Source of the DNA: Druceiella hillmani
Lineage: Eukaryota; Arthropoda; Insecta; Lepidoptera; Hepialidae
DNA length: 64,000 bases
Assembly: GCA_039881145.1 (NCBI GenBank)
Contig: JAYKKI010000088.1
Span: 2,271,501 to 2,335,500 of the forward strand
Direction: 5' to 3'
Position numbers and translations under genes: made by a program. Position 1 is the first letter of the stretch. Every line of letters begins with the position of its first letter. Under the pieces are notes generated by a model. It searched no databases. It saw nothing but the letters and a program-made list of their open reading frames with translations, and had not been told where the DNA came from. Positions 1-13,006 of this stretch are shown here, one piece after another.

Positions 1-1842
1 TTGTTTTAGTGCTTCGTAAGATATTTTTAAGAGACTCTATTAATTTTTAAGAGACTTTCTATAATTTTTTTCTATTAAAATGAAGAGGATTTTCTTTAGT
101 AATGAGAAATTTAAACTTATGACATTTTGTCGGTAATTGAAACAGGAAAGACCAAAAAGGAATACTGAATTTTTTAGTGGAAAGATTCTTTGTAGACAAT
201 AATTTTAGTTTCATTATATATATTATTCATTATCCATCATCTCCATCACTAGATCCTGACTCAATCGTCCTCATTTTTGTCATTGGAAACAAATATGTAT
301 GCCAAGTTTTAAGTCTTTTATCTATTCGGAAATGGGTGAAACATCGATAACAAAATTTATAGCAGACAGTTATATAATAATACAAATTAAACATAATTTA
401 TAAAAAAGTAGTCTTTGTTTTTGCTGTTCTAGAAACGTCTTTAGCACGGAACTTTTTAAAGATATTTAGTATGCAAACTCACCGGTAAAGAATTTTAGTG
501 ATTATAAGGATGGTTGATTAGTGATTATAAGGATGGTGAAGATAATAACTGCTCACCAATTTTTTAATTAAACGCAAGTAAATAATTGTATCGATAGCCA
601 ATCTTGCCCCCACGATCCATTACCAATGCTCAATAAAATCATAAAAAATCCAACCCTCTCATGAAAACAGTAAACATTCTTTATCAAAAAGGTGACAAAT
701 ACCCCGAGAATTGAGAGGTTTAGTGCGCAAAAGAGACAGACTGAAAATCGATAAACAAAAGTGTTGACCAATGAAACGTGCGACAAAGTAGGAGAGTGAT
801 AATTAAAATTTTGCCCGATCGACCCTCTTGAAACTGTCCTCCTGCTATCTACAGCGTAAGATGAAGTAGACATCCAGCGAAGTCGATATTTACTGTAGTT
901 CAGGGTGCTAGCTGAGCGGCCCGAATTTATCTGGGTGAAGTTAATGCAAATAAAAATTTCATGATATATTTAATCAAAGATGTGCGTATTAAAAATAAAT
1001 TAATCAAAAATGTTTTGAGTACTTTGTTGTTATTTCGGATCTGATCTACTTCGAAGTGAGACCTTAATAACATATCCTAACTCATTTAGCGTGATATTTT
1101 AATAAAATTGTAAATTTTTCTAATTAACAGTATCGTATGTTTTTGAGTTTCTGAGGTACACTTGGAGAAGACTCAGATAGGCAGAAGATTCAGAATGAGT
1201 TGTGATACATACACACCTCTTAAAAAAATTGATTCACTCGGATTTAATCATTGGGATGTGATCCCGTTTATGAGCCTGCGTTGATTCCGTAAAACCAAAA
1301 ATTGTGGGTTCACTTTACGCCCGCGGAGTTCATGACATTGGGCTGCTATGAATCAGAAGCACATCATCACTGTAAACTTTCATTCTTCCTTTTCAAACTG
1401 AGACCAAGGGGGCGGCGCTATTCCATTTTCAGACGAGTTATTAATGTTTGAAATTACTTCGACAGAGGCTGTCATTTAGCTTTGGTTTACTACCTACACC
1501 CGGCATCGGTTTTTAATTAATTTCGTACTTTGGTCTAGATCAAATATGAAACTGTTTTAATTTATTTGGTTGTTTGTTTTTGTCTGTTGCTTTGTTTTTA
1601 ATAGTACTTTAGGGATGAAACGATCTTTCTTAAATTTTCCTAATAGTTTTTATAAAAAAAAAGTTCTTTAAGGAATACGATGGGGAATATTATGGTGTCG
1701 TCAGATAGCATTGTTGTTACTCTGCTTAAGTAGGTAATACTAAGTAAGCAACAAAATCGGTTAAATAAGTTTTTACGCAGGTTAAGTCGCGGGTAAATAC
1801 CAGCAAATATATAAAAAAAAATATACAGGAAGGTTTCTACTT
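1..1842. other. A+T-rich DNA without a recognised gene
   Basis: I see no conserved coding frame here. A 23-bp-period direct duplication containing AGTGATTATAAGGATGG lies at 495-537. Two patches are less A+T-rich than their surroundings, about 590-940 and 1200-1500. A 101-codon open frame on the minus strand (568-873) has no domain I recognise and looks fortuitous. The patches could be unique or regulatory DNA. Confidence 0.45.
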
Positions 1843-2352
1843 GAAAATGTTAAACCAAGGATAGTTCTCTTAAGATCTATCAATAATTTTAGTCCTTGTT
1901 ATGAACAAATATTATTTAAACCGTGTGACTTCCTCATTTATTAAAATCTTGATAATTAATATTCTTACCTGAAAATGTTAAACCAAGGATAATTCACTTA
2001 AGGTTTATCAATAATTTTAGTTCTTATTATGAACAAATATTGTTTAAATCGTGTGACTTCCTCGATTATTAAAATCTTGATAAATAATGTTCTTACCTGA
2101 AAATGTTAAACCAAGGATAATTCACTTAAGGTTTATCAATTATTTTAGTTTTTGTTATGAACAAATATTATTTAAACCGTGTGGCATCCTGCATTATTAA
2201 AATCTTGATAAATAATGTTCTTACCTGAAAATGTTAAACCAAGGATAATTCACTTAAGGTTTATCAATCATTTTAGTTATTGTTTTGAACAAATATTATT
2301 TAAACCTTGTGATTTCCTCGATTATTAAAATCTGGATAAATAATGTTTTTAA
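1843..2352. repeat. 128-bp minisatellite, 4 copies
   Basis: The block GAAAATGTTAAACCAAGGAT recurs at 1843, 1971, 2099 and 2227, exactly 128 bp apart. Units differ by scattered substitutions, and the first is the most divergent (GTTCTCTTAAG for ATTCACTTAAG). Unit ends share ATTAAAATCTTGATAAATAAT. There is no coding potential. Confidence 0.95.
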
Positions 2353-2505
2353 TAATATTTCCCTTTCAAAAAATAATTAAATTCCTAATTTCTTTCAATA
2401 TTTCTTTACTGACTGGAATTTTCCAAATTTATTAAGTTGTTATTGATTAAGGCCTATTTGTAAACAAACACTTCATCTTTACAACAATAAATAATAATAT
2501 ATCGG

Positions 2506-3165
2506 GTTTATAGGGTTCAGTACCTCAAACTGCAAAACAGAATTGTTCTGACATCACTCACGTGTCTTTCTGTCAATTCGTCTGTCACAGAACTAGATGA
2601 CGCAGAAACTTTAAATTCTGCATGGTAATCCATTTGATTGATTTCCATATTTCGTATTAGCTAACTTTTTTTAAAATTATTATGTACAACATAAAAATTA
2701 AAATAATTAATTTAACTAATATAGGAATTAAAAAGGAGGTAAATAAAGTAGACAATTTTTTATTAAATGTTATATATAATATGGAGTATCATTTGAAAGA
2801 GCTCTTTATAAGTAATGAATTTTTTTTCATAATTTTAAATGGCTTATTTAGAAAAATGTTCTAAAAATATTTAAAAATAGAATATTATCCTCGCCCTTAT
2901 TTCTGAAACTTCCCAGCCAAAAATCATTAAAAATACTGCGTTTGTGAAATAGGACTAGAGATTTATGGCGTTTATCTTAGATCTTATTTATAATTTTTTA
3001 AACATGCACAATGTTTTACGTCTGTAAAAGGTATAGTAGATAAAGTATGTACATTGTAAAATTAATATTTGTAAATAGTTTAGTAGAAATTGTATATACC
3101 ATTAAATGTTTATAACGCCTACACGTGTACACAATATTTGTAGTGTGAGTTCTCAAATTTATTAC
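2506..3165 (-). mobile_element. Degenerate copy of dispersed element C (C1)
   Basis: The left end reads TAGGGTTCAGTACCTCAAA followed by a TGTCTTTCTGTC / CGTCTGTCAC stretch. This matches the end of a dispersed repeat I remember from lepidopteran genomes (TTCCGTACCTCAAAAGG then TGTCTGTCTGTC). The interior has GTTTTACGTCTGTAAAAGG and AAAATTAATATTTGTAAATAG, blocks also present near 31.5, 35.1 and 52.65 kb. A 60-codon AT-rich open frame inside (2682-2864) is spurious. Element class is uncertain; no transposase is visible. Confidence 0.6.
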
Positions 3166-5310
3166 CTTGTTATTGATTGATACACAAACTTATTTACAAA
3201 CATTTCATAATGATAATGATAAAACATAATATAGACCAAGTTTTCTTTGAGTCAGTTCCATTTGGTCGATACACTAGTTAAACGTGCTCCATCAAGTTTA
3301 TATTCTTTGTGATCAATGGAGTCTGATCAATAAACTACCTTTAAATTTTAATAACGCATGACGAGAACGTATTCTTGTGTATACTCTGGCATTATTTATT
3401 ATGCGAGAATTTGTGACGTGTGACTAGTATACACAAAATATTAGTTTGAATCGTAAGTTGATCAAGATTTGAATAAGAAATCAAATATAATTGTAATGCC
3501 TTCTGAAATAACCTTTACAACATAGTAGTGAAAATAAAACAAAAATTGTTCAATTTTTTTTAAATTCAACCCAAAAAGACATGCAGATATACAAAACGGA
3601 TAGTATTATATATTAATTGTATTGATAATTGGCAGACATCAAACGAAAGCGTCGGAATGTTTACGGATGCGTATAATAAAAATATACAGTATATAAAACA
3701 TTTTAAGTGGGAAATTTCGAAGAAAATGTATAAGGATAGGTAGCTAAGGCCCATAAAGTAAATGATGTTAACAATGGAGTTTCTCCATGAAAGGAGGAGT
3801 ATCCTCCATGAGAACAGAAGCGTGAAACATGAAAAAAAATAAAGCAAAAAGTAAGATATCGGTGAAGCAGCGAAAGTGAAAATAAAAGGAAATGCTGACA
3901 TGGTTTGTCCATTTGTAGTGTGTTGATGTTGAAAGATCGAGGAAAAGATATATTCGTACATGGAAAACTTGAGTGGGGAAAAGTATGTCTAAAAGTCGAA
4001 AAATAACCAGAGCGATCGCGTTGAGGAAAATTGTCGTAAATAACTGGGGCGGAAATAACAACCTGGTGATGTGTAATCTTGATATAAACTTCATGTTCAT
4101 ATTTTCACAAGAACTATACCGCAGTGAAAAAGTATTTCGCCCGAAGTAAAGTTCGAATAAACGCTCTCCCTCTGTCAGAAAAAATTAGTGGAACTAAACA
4201 TTATTAATGGTACATCCATAAAGGTACTGGTAAACAATAAAAAATGGCGCGTGTAACACCTCAGACGTGATAGAAGTGAAACTTCTTAAAAATAAGATAT
4301 ATTCAGTATGAGAGACAAACAGAGAGAGAGAGAGAGAGAGAGAGAGCACCGCAATAGAAATTTAATACAAAATTTGCCAAAATAATCACAAAACACAATG
4401 GTAAATATTAATAACGCAACGTATGTGTGGTACCTCATCTGTTCATGTGTAACGTCTGAGGCGTATATCTGCAACACGCGAATGCGCGACACTATCTTAT
4501 TCAATCGCTTTGTATCGTTGTGTATACGTTCCTCTCTTTTGTTCCACTTCCATGGCGTTGGAATATATAGCTCTCTTTCTCTTTCGCTCAACGTCATACC
4601 TTTTTTCTCTCTCTTGTAACGAAATGTACCTAAACGTGACGCGACCTTAAAATTTTATTGTAAGTTCTCGTTCACGTATCGATTATCGAATCGCCGCCTA
4701 AGAAGTTTTACTATTAAAATATGCCCTACATCAAATAGTTCCGAGATATGCTTTCTTTACTAATATATGATTCTTCGCGCTTGCTCGTTTTGGTTTTAAG
4801 ACTTCAAATATTATCCATTTTTAATAATTTTCCGACAATAATTTCTTTTTCAAGTGAAAACATTTTTTGGCTCACCTTGTCCAATTTTTGATGGCAAAAA
4901 ATTTACAATTTCGCGTCACTTCAGGAGCGTGGCATGTATACTTGGCGGTAGATCGTGTACAGCCGAACGGTTCGAGTATTTTCGGTGGAAAATGGTTGTG
5001 TAACTCGCTCTTGACTTAAATTTTATGTGATAAAAAATTTACAACTGATATCAAGCACTTGACGCTTTTTCTACATTAAAGTTAATTTTTTCGTCATCAG
5101 ACATCTTTTTGCTCTTGACCAAAATCTTTGTATTTAAAGATTATTCCTTATCTTTTAGGTCCTATTGTTGCAAAATCATGTTTTTTAGTTTTTTGTCTAC
5201 AATTTTATTTTTTTAATGATTTTTGTTTTAAGACTAAAAAATTGTTTTTAAATAATTTGTTTTCTCATCGGTTCTTGAAGTGAATTAAAACTTAATTGAA
5301 AAATTTCTTT
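3166..5310. other. Mostly unremarkable DNA with purine-rich patch
   Basis: The plus strand is purine-rich at 3700-4060, which produces several overlapping minus-strand open frames of up to 131 codons that read as low-complexity hydrophobic sequence. A plus-strand ORF of 54 codons (3985-4149) begins at an ATG and is rich in Lys, Arg and Asn, but I do not recognise it. Nothing indicates a real gene. Confidence 0.4.
4321..4346. repeat. (AG)13 microsatellite
   Basis: Thirteen uninterrupted AG dinucleotides. They create a Leu/Ser run in the overlapping minus-strand open frame, which is therefore an artefact. Confidence 0.97.
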
Positions 5311-5333
5311 ACATACATACATACATACATACA
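5311..5333. repeat. (ACAT)n microsatellite
   Basis: Five to six perfect ACAT tetranucleotides. Confidence 0.95.
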
Positions 5334-5850
5334 AGTGAAACTAATATAAAGTGTGTCAAAAATTGTAAAAACCACAATGAAAAGTGGCATGAGCTTGAAA
5401 ACAATATAATTAGTAAATCCACTTTTATTATTTAACATATATTATTTGTAAATCTTTTATCGGTATTTTGAAAGTAATGGAACGTCGAGGGACGTACCCT
5501 ATATCGATACTTTGATATCAAAACATATAATATATTTTAATATTCTGTCTTGAATATTTCGATAATAAAATTATTTATTGCATTATTTTCTTAATAATAA
5601 TTTTATTCGAACATAACATTTTGTTTCAACTATACACTTTTAATTACAGTATATTTTTAGTTAATGGTATTAATTGGACTTCTGAAAACTATTCAGTTCA
5701 ATGTTAATGTAGTATATTGGTTAAAATTTTAATCGGTATATAGAGTCAACGTTTATACCGAAGACAGGGATAAATATTAATCCAGTATCTCACTCTGGTG
5801 ATTACAATAACGTCATCTTTTATTCATTAATAGGAAGTAGTTTATTTCGT

Positions 5851-5915
5851 TTGTGAGCTTTTTTGTATGTAACACGTAGCGTGTTGCTACGTGTTACATA
5901 CAAAAAAGCTCACAA
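5851..5915. repeat. Perfect hairpin, 30-bp arms, 5-bp loop
   Basis: Left arm 5851-5880 begins TTGTGAGCTTTTTTGTATG. Right arm 5886-5915 is its exact reverse complement and ends AAAAAAGCTCACAA. The loop at 5881-5885 is GTGTT. There is no mismatch over 30 bp. Perfect arms with a tiny loop in otherwise eroded DNA suggest a recent local template switch rather than an old transposon. No terminator or RNA gene is evident. Confidence 0.97.
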
Positions 5916-7558
5916 TGTCACGATGTCATAAAATAAAATAATAGATGCTGTGTTCTTAACCCGAACCTGTATTATACATCTAAGTCACTTATTATCGATT
6001 TGTATCACTTTTGACATTATATTGTGACACTTTCTTATTGTTTATATACACGCTCTTTTTATCCGATAACAGCAAAACGAAAAGGGAGGTTATTATTTTA
6101 GAAGTTTATACATATAAGTTTGTCTCTTCCTTCGTAAAGCTTAAACTACTTGTTTTGATTATCTGATATTTAAGATTAAATTTATTCGATGGAAAATCAA
6201 TTCAATGGTTAAAACAGTGACTGAAAGTTAAAAGAATGAAAATGATTGAATTTTACCCCGCCAAGTTCAAGGATTTGTTTCTTCTATTTATTTGATTTTT
6301 TTTTGCAAATGGTTTCTAGTGTTTGCGTAACTTTTCATTAATTTTCATAATAAATCTCCAAACGAGATAAATAAAGATTAAAAATTTAAAATGTAATACT
6401 CTAAGTTATTAATACTTTCTAAAAAGTTAAATAGAAGAATTGAGAAATTGTAATGCAAATACATACGTACTTAATTAAACTCTGTATTATTCTTGTTATT
6501 GAAAAAAAGAAATATGCACTTATATCATATAGCTGTACATAAAGGCATGATATGTAGTTAAACAATTAATTCTAAGTTTAACTACGTCTCATGAAGTAAT
6601 CATGTCGAAATTCTTTCAGAATTTCATTAGGATTCGAATCTATGAGTGTCTAAATAAAAACTTAAGACTGAACAGTTGTTTTTTTATTTTTTGGAAGATT
6701 TTTAGTCCTAGGCATATGTTTTTAGCTTTGATTTTTTATTCTATCTAAATTTGTATCCCAAACAATTGTTTTCATTTTATTATTTCAAATTTTATCTGTA
6801 AACGCAACTTAAATGTTTAATATTAACTTAGTATATTAATTTCGTTGTTTCGTACTTAATATTTGGTACCAACACATCATTATGCACCACAAATAGTGCC
6901 TTTTTCGAAATCAGTTCACCCTTCAGTAAATTTCTCACCGCCCTTTTAGACAGGTAGCAACCTTCTCAGATTTCGTTAAAAAGGTGGACGGAAAAATAAG
7001 ATGAAACTTTACGAATAGCATGTGAAAATTCAACCCTTTTTAGCTGCGCTGGACCCTTTTCCGAGGGTTGTAATTAATTAAAAATATGTAAAATAGCAAA
7101 GCCCTTTGTAGTAAAAAGGCCGAATGTATGTTTAGGTCGCAACGCACGCAAAGTAGTATACTCTGACTTTAATCATAGTCAAACAATCTCTGGCCCAGGT
7201 TTGCGGAGGGTGGGTCCATTTTAGGGAGATAAAGGAAAGAGAAAGATGCGATTTCTTATTCTTTTTGTCTATTTAAGTTAAAATTTAGCAGCAACTTGGG
7301 TACGTGTGTTAATATACATAATACACGAGAAAAATGAACGAAAGGTGTCGTGGGACACCTGGTTGGAACGAATTTTCTTTCGCTATATATTATGTATCAA
7401 ATAACAGGCAAAATGAAATAAGTTAACAATGTTTGCGAGTAATTAGATGAAAAGTTAATATATGTGTATTTTTAACTCTCATTCACCAAGCATGTGATGT
7501 GTCTTAAAGAACTTCATTTCAGTAACTATATATGAAAATATAATTATTTGTAATATAC
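5916..7558. other. A+T-rich DNA with a GC-richer block
   Basis: There is no convincing reading frame. Positions 6890-7240 are less A+T-rich and contain GCTGCGCTGGACCCTTTTCC and CTCTGGCCCAGGTTTGCGGA. That block is not shared with other parts of the window, so it is a candidate for unique, possibly regulatory, sequence. Confidence 0.4.
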
Positions 7559-7700
7559 CTAATAGCGACCCGACCTGGCTTCGCACGAGTAGGTCGTGGA
7601 AAGGAAAATTCTTAGATGTATGGATTTTTTTGAATTAAACTTTATTTATCACTATAGATCGGTCAATTTACAACAAAAGCTACATCAATTATATACTTTT
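7559..7700. mobile_element. Fragment with RTE-like 3-prime motif
   Basis: TAGCGACCCGACCTGGCTTC followed by GCACGAG resembles a motif (GACCCG..CCGGCTTCGCACG) that I remember at the ends of abundant non-LTR elements in Lepidoptera. No coding sequence is attached. Boundaries are approximate and the assignment rests on the short motif. Confidence 0.4.
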
Positions 7701-8090
7701 AAGGTAGCATTAAGTATCTATCATTTGTCTGGTGTAATGAAGTAATACGTGTATCTATCGGATTGTTGCATGGAACTTGTAGGTTGGATCAAATCACGAC
7801 CGATGTGGAGTTTTTTCTGACTTTTTTTTTCGATAAAACAACGTAATGATTACTAAATATTAAATACAAATTATAGTGAAATGTATTATAAAACGAATTA
7901 CAAAATAATTATTTCAAAAGAATTAATAAGCAGAAGATGTATCTTTATATAACTAAAATATCCCTTCATATACAATATTTATTACTTCTGCCGGATTATG
8001 TGCAAAAACATATTATGCCTTGATGTCACACATATAGTAGATAGAAAAATATTGGACGCTGCGATCAATTTCAGCAACGTGTAAAGTCTG

Positions 8091-8210
8091 GCCATGTGTT
8101 TTATTTATCAACCAAGTGTTTTATTTATCAGCCATGTGTTTTATTTATCAGCCATGTGTTTTATTTATCAGCCATGTGTTTTATTTATCAGCCATGTGTT
8201 TTATTTTTCA
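8091..8210. repeat. 20-bp minisatellite, 6 copies
   Basis: The unit GCCATGTGTTTTATTTATCA is repeated from 8091. The second copy has ACCAAG for GCCATG and the last ends TTTTTCA. The near-perfect identity of the inner copies indicates recent expansion. Confidence 0.97.
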
Positions 8211-9304
8211 TATGTTGCATTTTGATTAAATAAGAAATAATTTCAGTAGGAAATAATTACGCAAGATATGTTGCCACTATCGCCATCTTTTAAATTCCAT
8301 TAATAACTAATTCGCATGCATACACAGAGAACGAACCCTAAGAAATTATACTTCCAATATGCGGGTACATAGTACCGTCACACACTATCTTTTTTTAAAT
8401 TTTTGCTTGTACTTATAAATATCTTCAAAGATATGCTCACTGTAATGTCCATGAAATCTCTTCGTGTATTGCTATATTGAATGCAAACCTTCATCTAATG
8501 AGTGAGTGGGATATTGAAAAGGATATTTTGTTGAAAGTTTTACCACAATTATTCCTTAATGGCTATTTATTTATTTCATTTTCACTGTAAAAAAATAGTC
8601 TATTAACCAATATCGCATCCTCAAGTAAATGGTGTTAGTCGTAAGATTTTCTTCAAAATACATTTTCCCATATAGACTTAAAAGTTTCTTCCGTTTGAAA
8701 CTAAAGTATACATATGTTAGTATATATTTCTGAATTTGATTAATTATGAAAAAGTGTTATTCTAACATGAATTAATGTTTATTTAATAAATTCGAACGAC
8801 TTCAAAATATCTAAGTACTGGTTATTTTATAAAAGGCTAGAGATTTGTAATTAGCGCAACTTTCATCTATGTTTTTTTTGCTATATCTTCAATAATCCCG
8901 TTTCAACTTCATATCTTCGGTCTAGATTATTATATCTGTCTTCCCATGACATCAAGTGAACACTCATGTGCAAAGTGCGACCTCATGTTTATGTTTAAAA
9001 GTCTATTACGTATCAAAATCAGCCGATCGAAATCCTTTCTATATTCCATTTTTATCCCTAATTTATACCTAACGTGTTGCTGTTTTTCTCTTTCATTTAA
9101 TATTCTTTTTATATTTTTCTTGTTTGTTCTTAGGTGAATAAATTTATTTTGTTTGCATCTTCAAGGTAGTTGTCGTAGAGTTGGTTTTATTGAAAATGTT
9201 TTTTTTTCAAAATGTTAATATAATATCATTTTACATTCACTTATATTTTTCTTTCAAAATTTTAAAATAACATAATTTTAAATTAACTTAGTTTTTTAGT
9301 TTAA
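8211..9304. other. A+T-rich DNA, no gene seen
   Basis: A 63-codon plus-strand open frame at 8946-9137 is Phe/Leu/Ser-rich and has no recognisable domain. I see nothing else. Confidence 0.4.
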
Positions 9305-9645
9305 AATAGCAATTTTACATTGACTTAATTGTTAGGCGAATCCCTCCACGCATTTTTTAATTAAAATTAAAAATGTGGTATAACTTCTATTTTTCCTGTA
9401 AGGTTATTTGTATACTTTTTGAGGGGATTTTTACCAAAACTAAATGGTAAATATATATTTTTTAAATCTTATTATAATATAATTTCACATTGACTTAGTA
9501 TTTTAAAGAAATCGCTCGACGCGTTTTTGAATAAAATTAAAAATGTGGTGAATTTACTACTTTTCTTGTAATATTAATTATACAATTTTTGAGAGCGATT
9601 TTTACCAAAACTAAGCGGTAAATCATTTTTAAATTTTACAATAAG
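9305..9645. repeat. 170-bp tandem duplication (2 diverged copies)
   Basis: TGACTTAATTGTTAGGCGAA at 9321 corresponds to TGACTTAGTATTTTAAAGAA at 9491. The copies share AAAATTAAAAATGTGGT and TTTTTACCAAAACTAA in order. They differ at many positions, so this duplication is older than most arrays in the window. Confidence 0.85.
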
Positions 9646-9905
9646 TTAGAAATTAATTTTTGTTAATAAGTAAATGAAACTACCTGATGTAGGATTATAT
9701 CTGCTTTATTTAAATTCTTTACCACGATCTGGGTTTCCTTGGATGACAACATCTTCAGGTGGACAATTTGAAGATATTTTTAAGATGTGGTTAAGAATTT
9801 GAATAAAGTAGATATAATCCTACATCATGTAGTTTAATTTAGTTGTGAACAAAAAAAAAATAATAATATATTTCTACAAAATTAATACCAAATATTTTCA
9901 AAATC
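9646..9905. mobile_element. Diverged palindromic MITE, family M (copy M1)
   Basis: Inverted arms of about 43 bp start at ACTACCTGATGTAGGATTAT (from about 9679) and end at ATAATCCTACATCATGTAGT (about 9832). Between them lie CCACGATCTGGGTTTC and AACATCTTCAGGTGG. These match the body of the complete element at 61911-62206 (GATGTAGTATTATTT, CCACGACCTAGGTTTC, CATCTTCAGGTGG). The outer 3-prime end is ACCAAATATTTTCAA. This is the oldest-looking member of the family here. Confidence 0.75.
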
Positions 9906-10019
9906 AGTTAGAAATTTATAGTTTAAATAACGTATCAAAAAGTCAGTTAATTTCGTTGATATGTGCTAATTATTCAGTCTATTGTAGTATTTATCTTTTT
10001 AATTTGATTCATTATAGTT

Positions 10020-10065
10020 AGTTGTAAGAGATTTCTCTTACAGCAATAAGTCTGTCATTATATAC
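10020..10065 (+). mobile_element. SINE/CR1-type 3-prime tail fragment
   Basis: TAAGAGATTTCTCTTACAGC followed by AATAAGTCTGTCATTATA. It matches the 3-prime tail of the two SINE copies at 17.3 and 47.8 kb (AGAGATTGCTCTTGTAGCAA then TAAGTCCACCATATG). A short hairpin (GTAAGAGA/TCTCTTAC) is part of the tail. Only the tail survives. Confidence 0.55.
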
Positions 10066-10414
10066 TTAGTTTTTAAATTTACATTAAAATATCATAAATA
10101 AATAAAAAATTAAATATCTTTAATATAATCAGAATTAATGTAGTCATTAAGTGAAACATAATCTATTGTCGCTTTCTCTAAGTTATATTAGACATATCCT
10201 GGAGAATATCACTAGAGACACTTATTTGTATTTATTTAATGTTAAGTTTGGAAAATTTTCGATTTCTTAAAAGTGCTATGTGTAATTTTCTTTGCGTTTT
10301 CGATGATTCGGGCGAGATATAAAATGATTCAGGCGCGATATGAAATTGCCTCTTTTGCTTAACGATTTTTCGTTTCTCGCCTCGGGCTATAGAGTTCGTC
10401 GATGTTCATCGTGC

Positions 10415-11108
10415 GCAATATTTTTTGCCAATACCTTATCGTGTTCACATCACTGAACATTTGACTTTTATCGATATACACGTCGTTAAAATGTTAGTCT
10501 ATATGTGATGGAATTAATGCGTTCTTGATATGATAGACTTTGTGACTTTTATCATAATTTCATCTCATTTTACTAAGTCTTAGATTTTATACTCGATCTG
10601 TTTTTGCCAATACTTTATCGTGTTCATATCACTGAACATTTGGCTTTTATCGATATACACATCGTTAAAATGTTAATCTATATTTGATAGAATTAATGCG
10701 TTCTTGATTTGATATACTTAGTCTTATATTTTATTCTCGATTTGTTTTTGCCAATACCTTATCGTGTTTATATCACTGAACATTTAGCTTTTATCGTATT
10801 TATACATCATTAAAACATTACTCTACTTTTGGTGGAATTAATGCGTTCTTGATATGATACACTTTATGACTTTTATCATAATTTCATCTCATTTTACTAA
10901 GTTTTAGATTTTATTCTCGATCCATTTCTACCAATACCTTATCGTGTTCACATCACTGAACATTTGGCTTTTATCGATATACACATTGTTAAAATGTTAC
11001 TCTATATTTGATGGAATTAACGCGTTCTTGATTTGATAGACTTTATGACTTTCATCATAATTTCATCTCATTTTATGAAGTCTTAAATTTTGTTCTCGAT
11101 TTGTCTTA
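10415..11108. repeat. About 179-bp minisatellite, 4 copies
   Basis: CCAATACCTTATCGTGTTCA recurs with small changes, with unit offsets of 179, 144 and 180 bp from about 10427; the 144-bp unit carries an internal deletion. Other shared blocks are CACTGAACATTTGGCTTTTA, GGAATTAATGCGTTCTTGAT and CATAATTTCATCTCATTTTA. Units are clearly diverged. Confidence 0.93.
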
Positions 11109-12257
11109 AGAAAGTCTTACTTGCGTCTGTTATTGTTATGAACTCTTAGTACCTGAACGAGACGTGAATAGTAGAATTTTTATGCTGAGTTAAATGAATG
11201 GAAAACACTTTACCACTTATTTCATATGCTACTATGAAATAGTAATAACCATCAGTTTTCTTATCATTAGAGGAGTCTGATCGTAATTATTATGTAACCA
11301 GTTACCAACAGGCTATCTATTAAAAGCATTCGAATGGCAAATTAACGTTGTGATTTTTCTATCATAGATTACTATAGATGGTGCTGGTGGATAGGTCTCG
11401 AGGCCTTCTAATTTTTTTTATTTACAAGACTATTTTGATAAATTTCTTTTCTCGAATTGCTCTTTCAAATATAAGACGAAAAGAACCTGTAATTTAGTTT
11501 CATTTCAGCCTTTATTACAGATAAATTATATATGTTACAAGAAAAACATACTTATGGTCAATATTTTTGCAATCATAATTACATTTCAAAGTTTCAATAT
11601 TTATAAAATAATCTTAAAAAAAACACTGAGAGTTACAAATATAATCTATATTTTTATACAAAATATTGCTCGTATTTCTTAATATACATATACCAATAAG
11701 GTATTCACTAATAAACCGCTGCGTCGCATCGTATCGTTTTGATGACACCGCACGATGCCCTATGCGCGTGTTGTGCGTGATATTATCGTGACATACCATT
11801 GAAATATTGTATCGCGGGAATGGAAAGTGTTTTAAAGAAATCGTATCGATTATAATTATTTTATTTTATGCTTACGACTCCCAGAAGTCGGCTAGCCACA
11901 CAAATTTAAGTGCCCTGTATTTTTACAATATAAATACAAATATTGGAATGTGAGAAGAGAAACGGAATACGTAGAATTAAAAAAGGGGGAAAAGTTGGTA
12001 TGAAGAGGTATATAAGGGAAGATATTTTGGGACGACATTACAACACGTATATTGATGGAGAACTTTGTATGACAGTATCCAAATTATTTCACAGCTTAGT
12101 ATCATACACTGTAAATTATTGTTGATAGATGTTGATAAAGACTAGGTACAGAAGGTTTGTAAAATATAATTCGTTGCTATAAATACCCAGAACTATAAAT
12201 TTAGGGCAAAGTTATTATTACTATATTAAGTTGTCAGTATTATTTAAGGCGAGGAGT

Positions 12258-13006
12258 ATGGTGACAATGTATCTCTCACGTATTTCTAGTCAGTTGAGTC
12301 AGAAAAGATAAAAGTTAAAAGTATACACACCGTAAAGAAAACCCAGCAAGTTAAGAGCTTTTTTATTCACAAAAAAGTGGTCTATTTTTAGACCACTTAG
12401 AGACCTGGAATTTCTAATAGTGGCTTATGATGAGACAATGAGAGCAGAATAATTAAGTTTAGTATAGGAACCGTTTCAGGAGAATGAATGGTTGCAACAT
12501 GGTGATAGTGTATCTCTTACGTGTCTCTCACGTGGCCAGTTGAGTCAGGAAAGATCAAAATTATAATTATATACACCGTAGAGAAAACCGAGTTAAACGT
12601 TTAGTTAAAAGCTTCTTTATTCACAAAAGAGTGATCTTAAAAGTGGATCGCTTAGAGACCTGGAAATGTCTAATAGTAGCTTATGGTGAGACAATGGTCG
12701 CAGAATAATTAAGATGAGTATAGGAACCGTTTCAGGAGTATGAATGGTTGCAACATGGTGATAGTGTATCTCTTACGTGTCTCTCACGTGGCCAGTTGAG
12801 TCAGGAAAGATCAAAATTATAATTATATACACCGTAGAGAAAACCGAGTTAAACGTTTAGTTAAAAGCTTCTTTATTCACAAAAGAGTGATCTTAAAAGT
12901 GGATCGCTTAGAGACCTGGAAATGTCTAATAGTAGCTTATGGTGAGACAATGGTCGTAGAATAATTAAGATTAGTATAGGAACCGTTTCAGGAATATGAA
13001 TGGTCG
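12258..13006. repeat. 241/256-bp minisatellite, 3 copies with internal hairpin
   Basis: Units start at 12258, 12499 and 12755 with ATGGTGA. Units 2 and 3 are nearly identical over 250 bp; unit 1 is more divergent. All carry AGTTGAGTCAG, TTCTTTATTCACAAAA-like and TAGGAACCGTTTCAGGA blocks. Unit 1 has a perfect 10-bp-arm hairpin at 12375-12398 (AAGTGGTCTA/TAGACCACTT) that has decayed in units 2 and 3 (AGTGATCTTAAAAGTGGATC). The pattern fits a recent one-unit duplication of an older diverged pair. Confidence 0.95.

Noticed and set aside
3566..4100. Overlapping minus-strand ORFs of up to 131 codons
   Set aside because: They sit opposite a purine-rich plus strand, are open in several frames at once, and read as low-complexity hydrophobic sequence.
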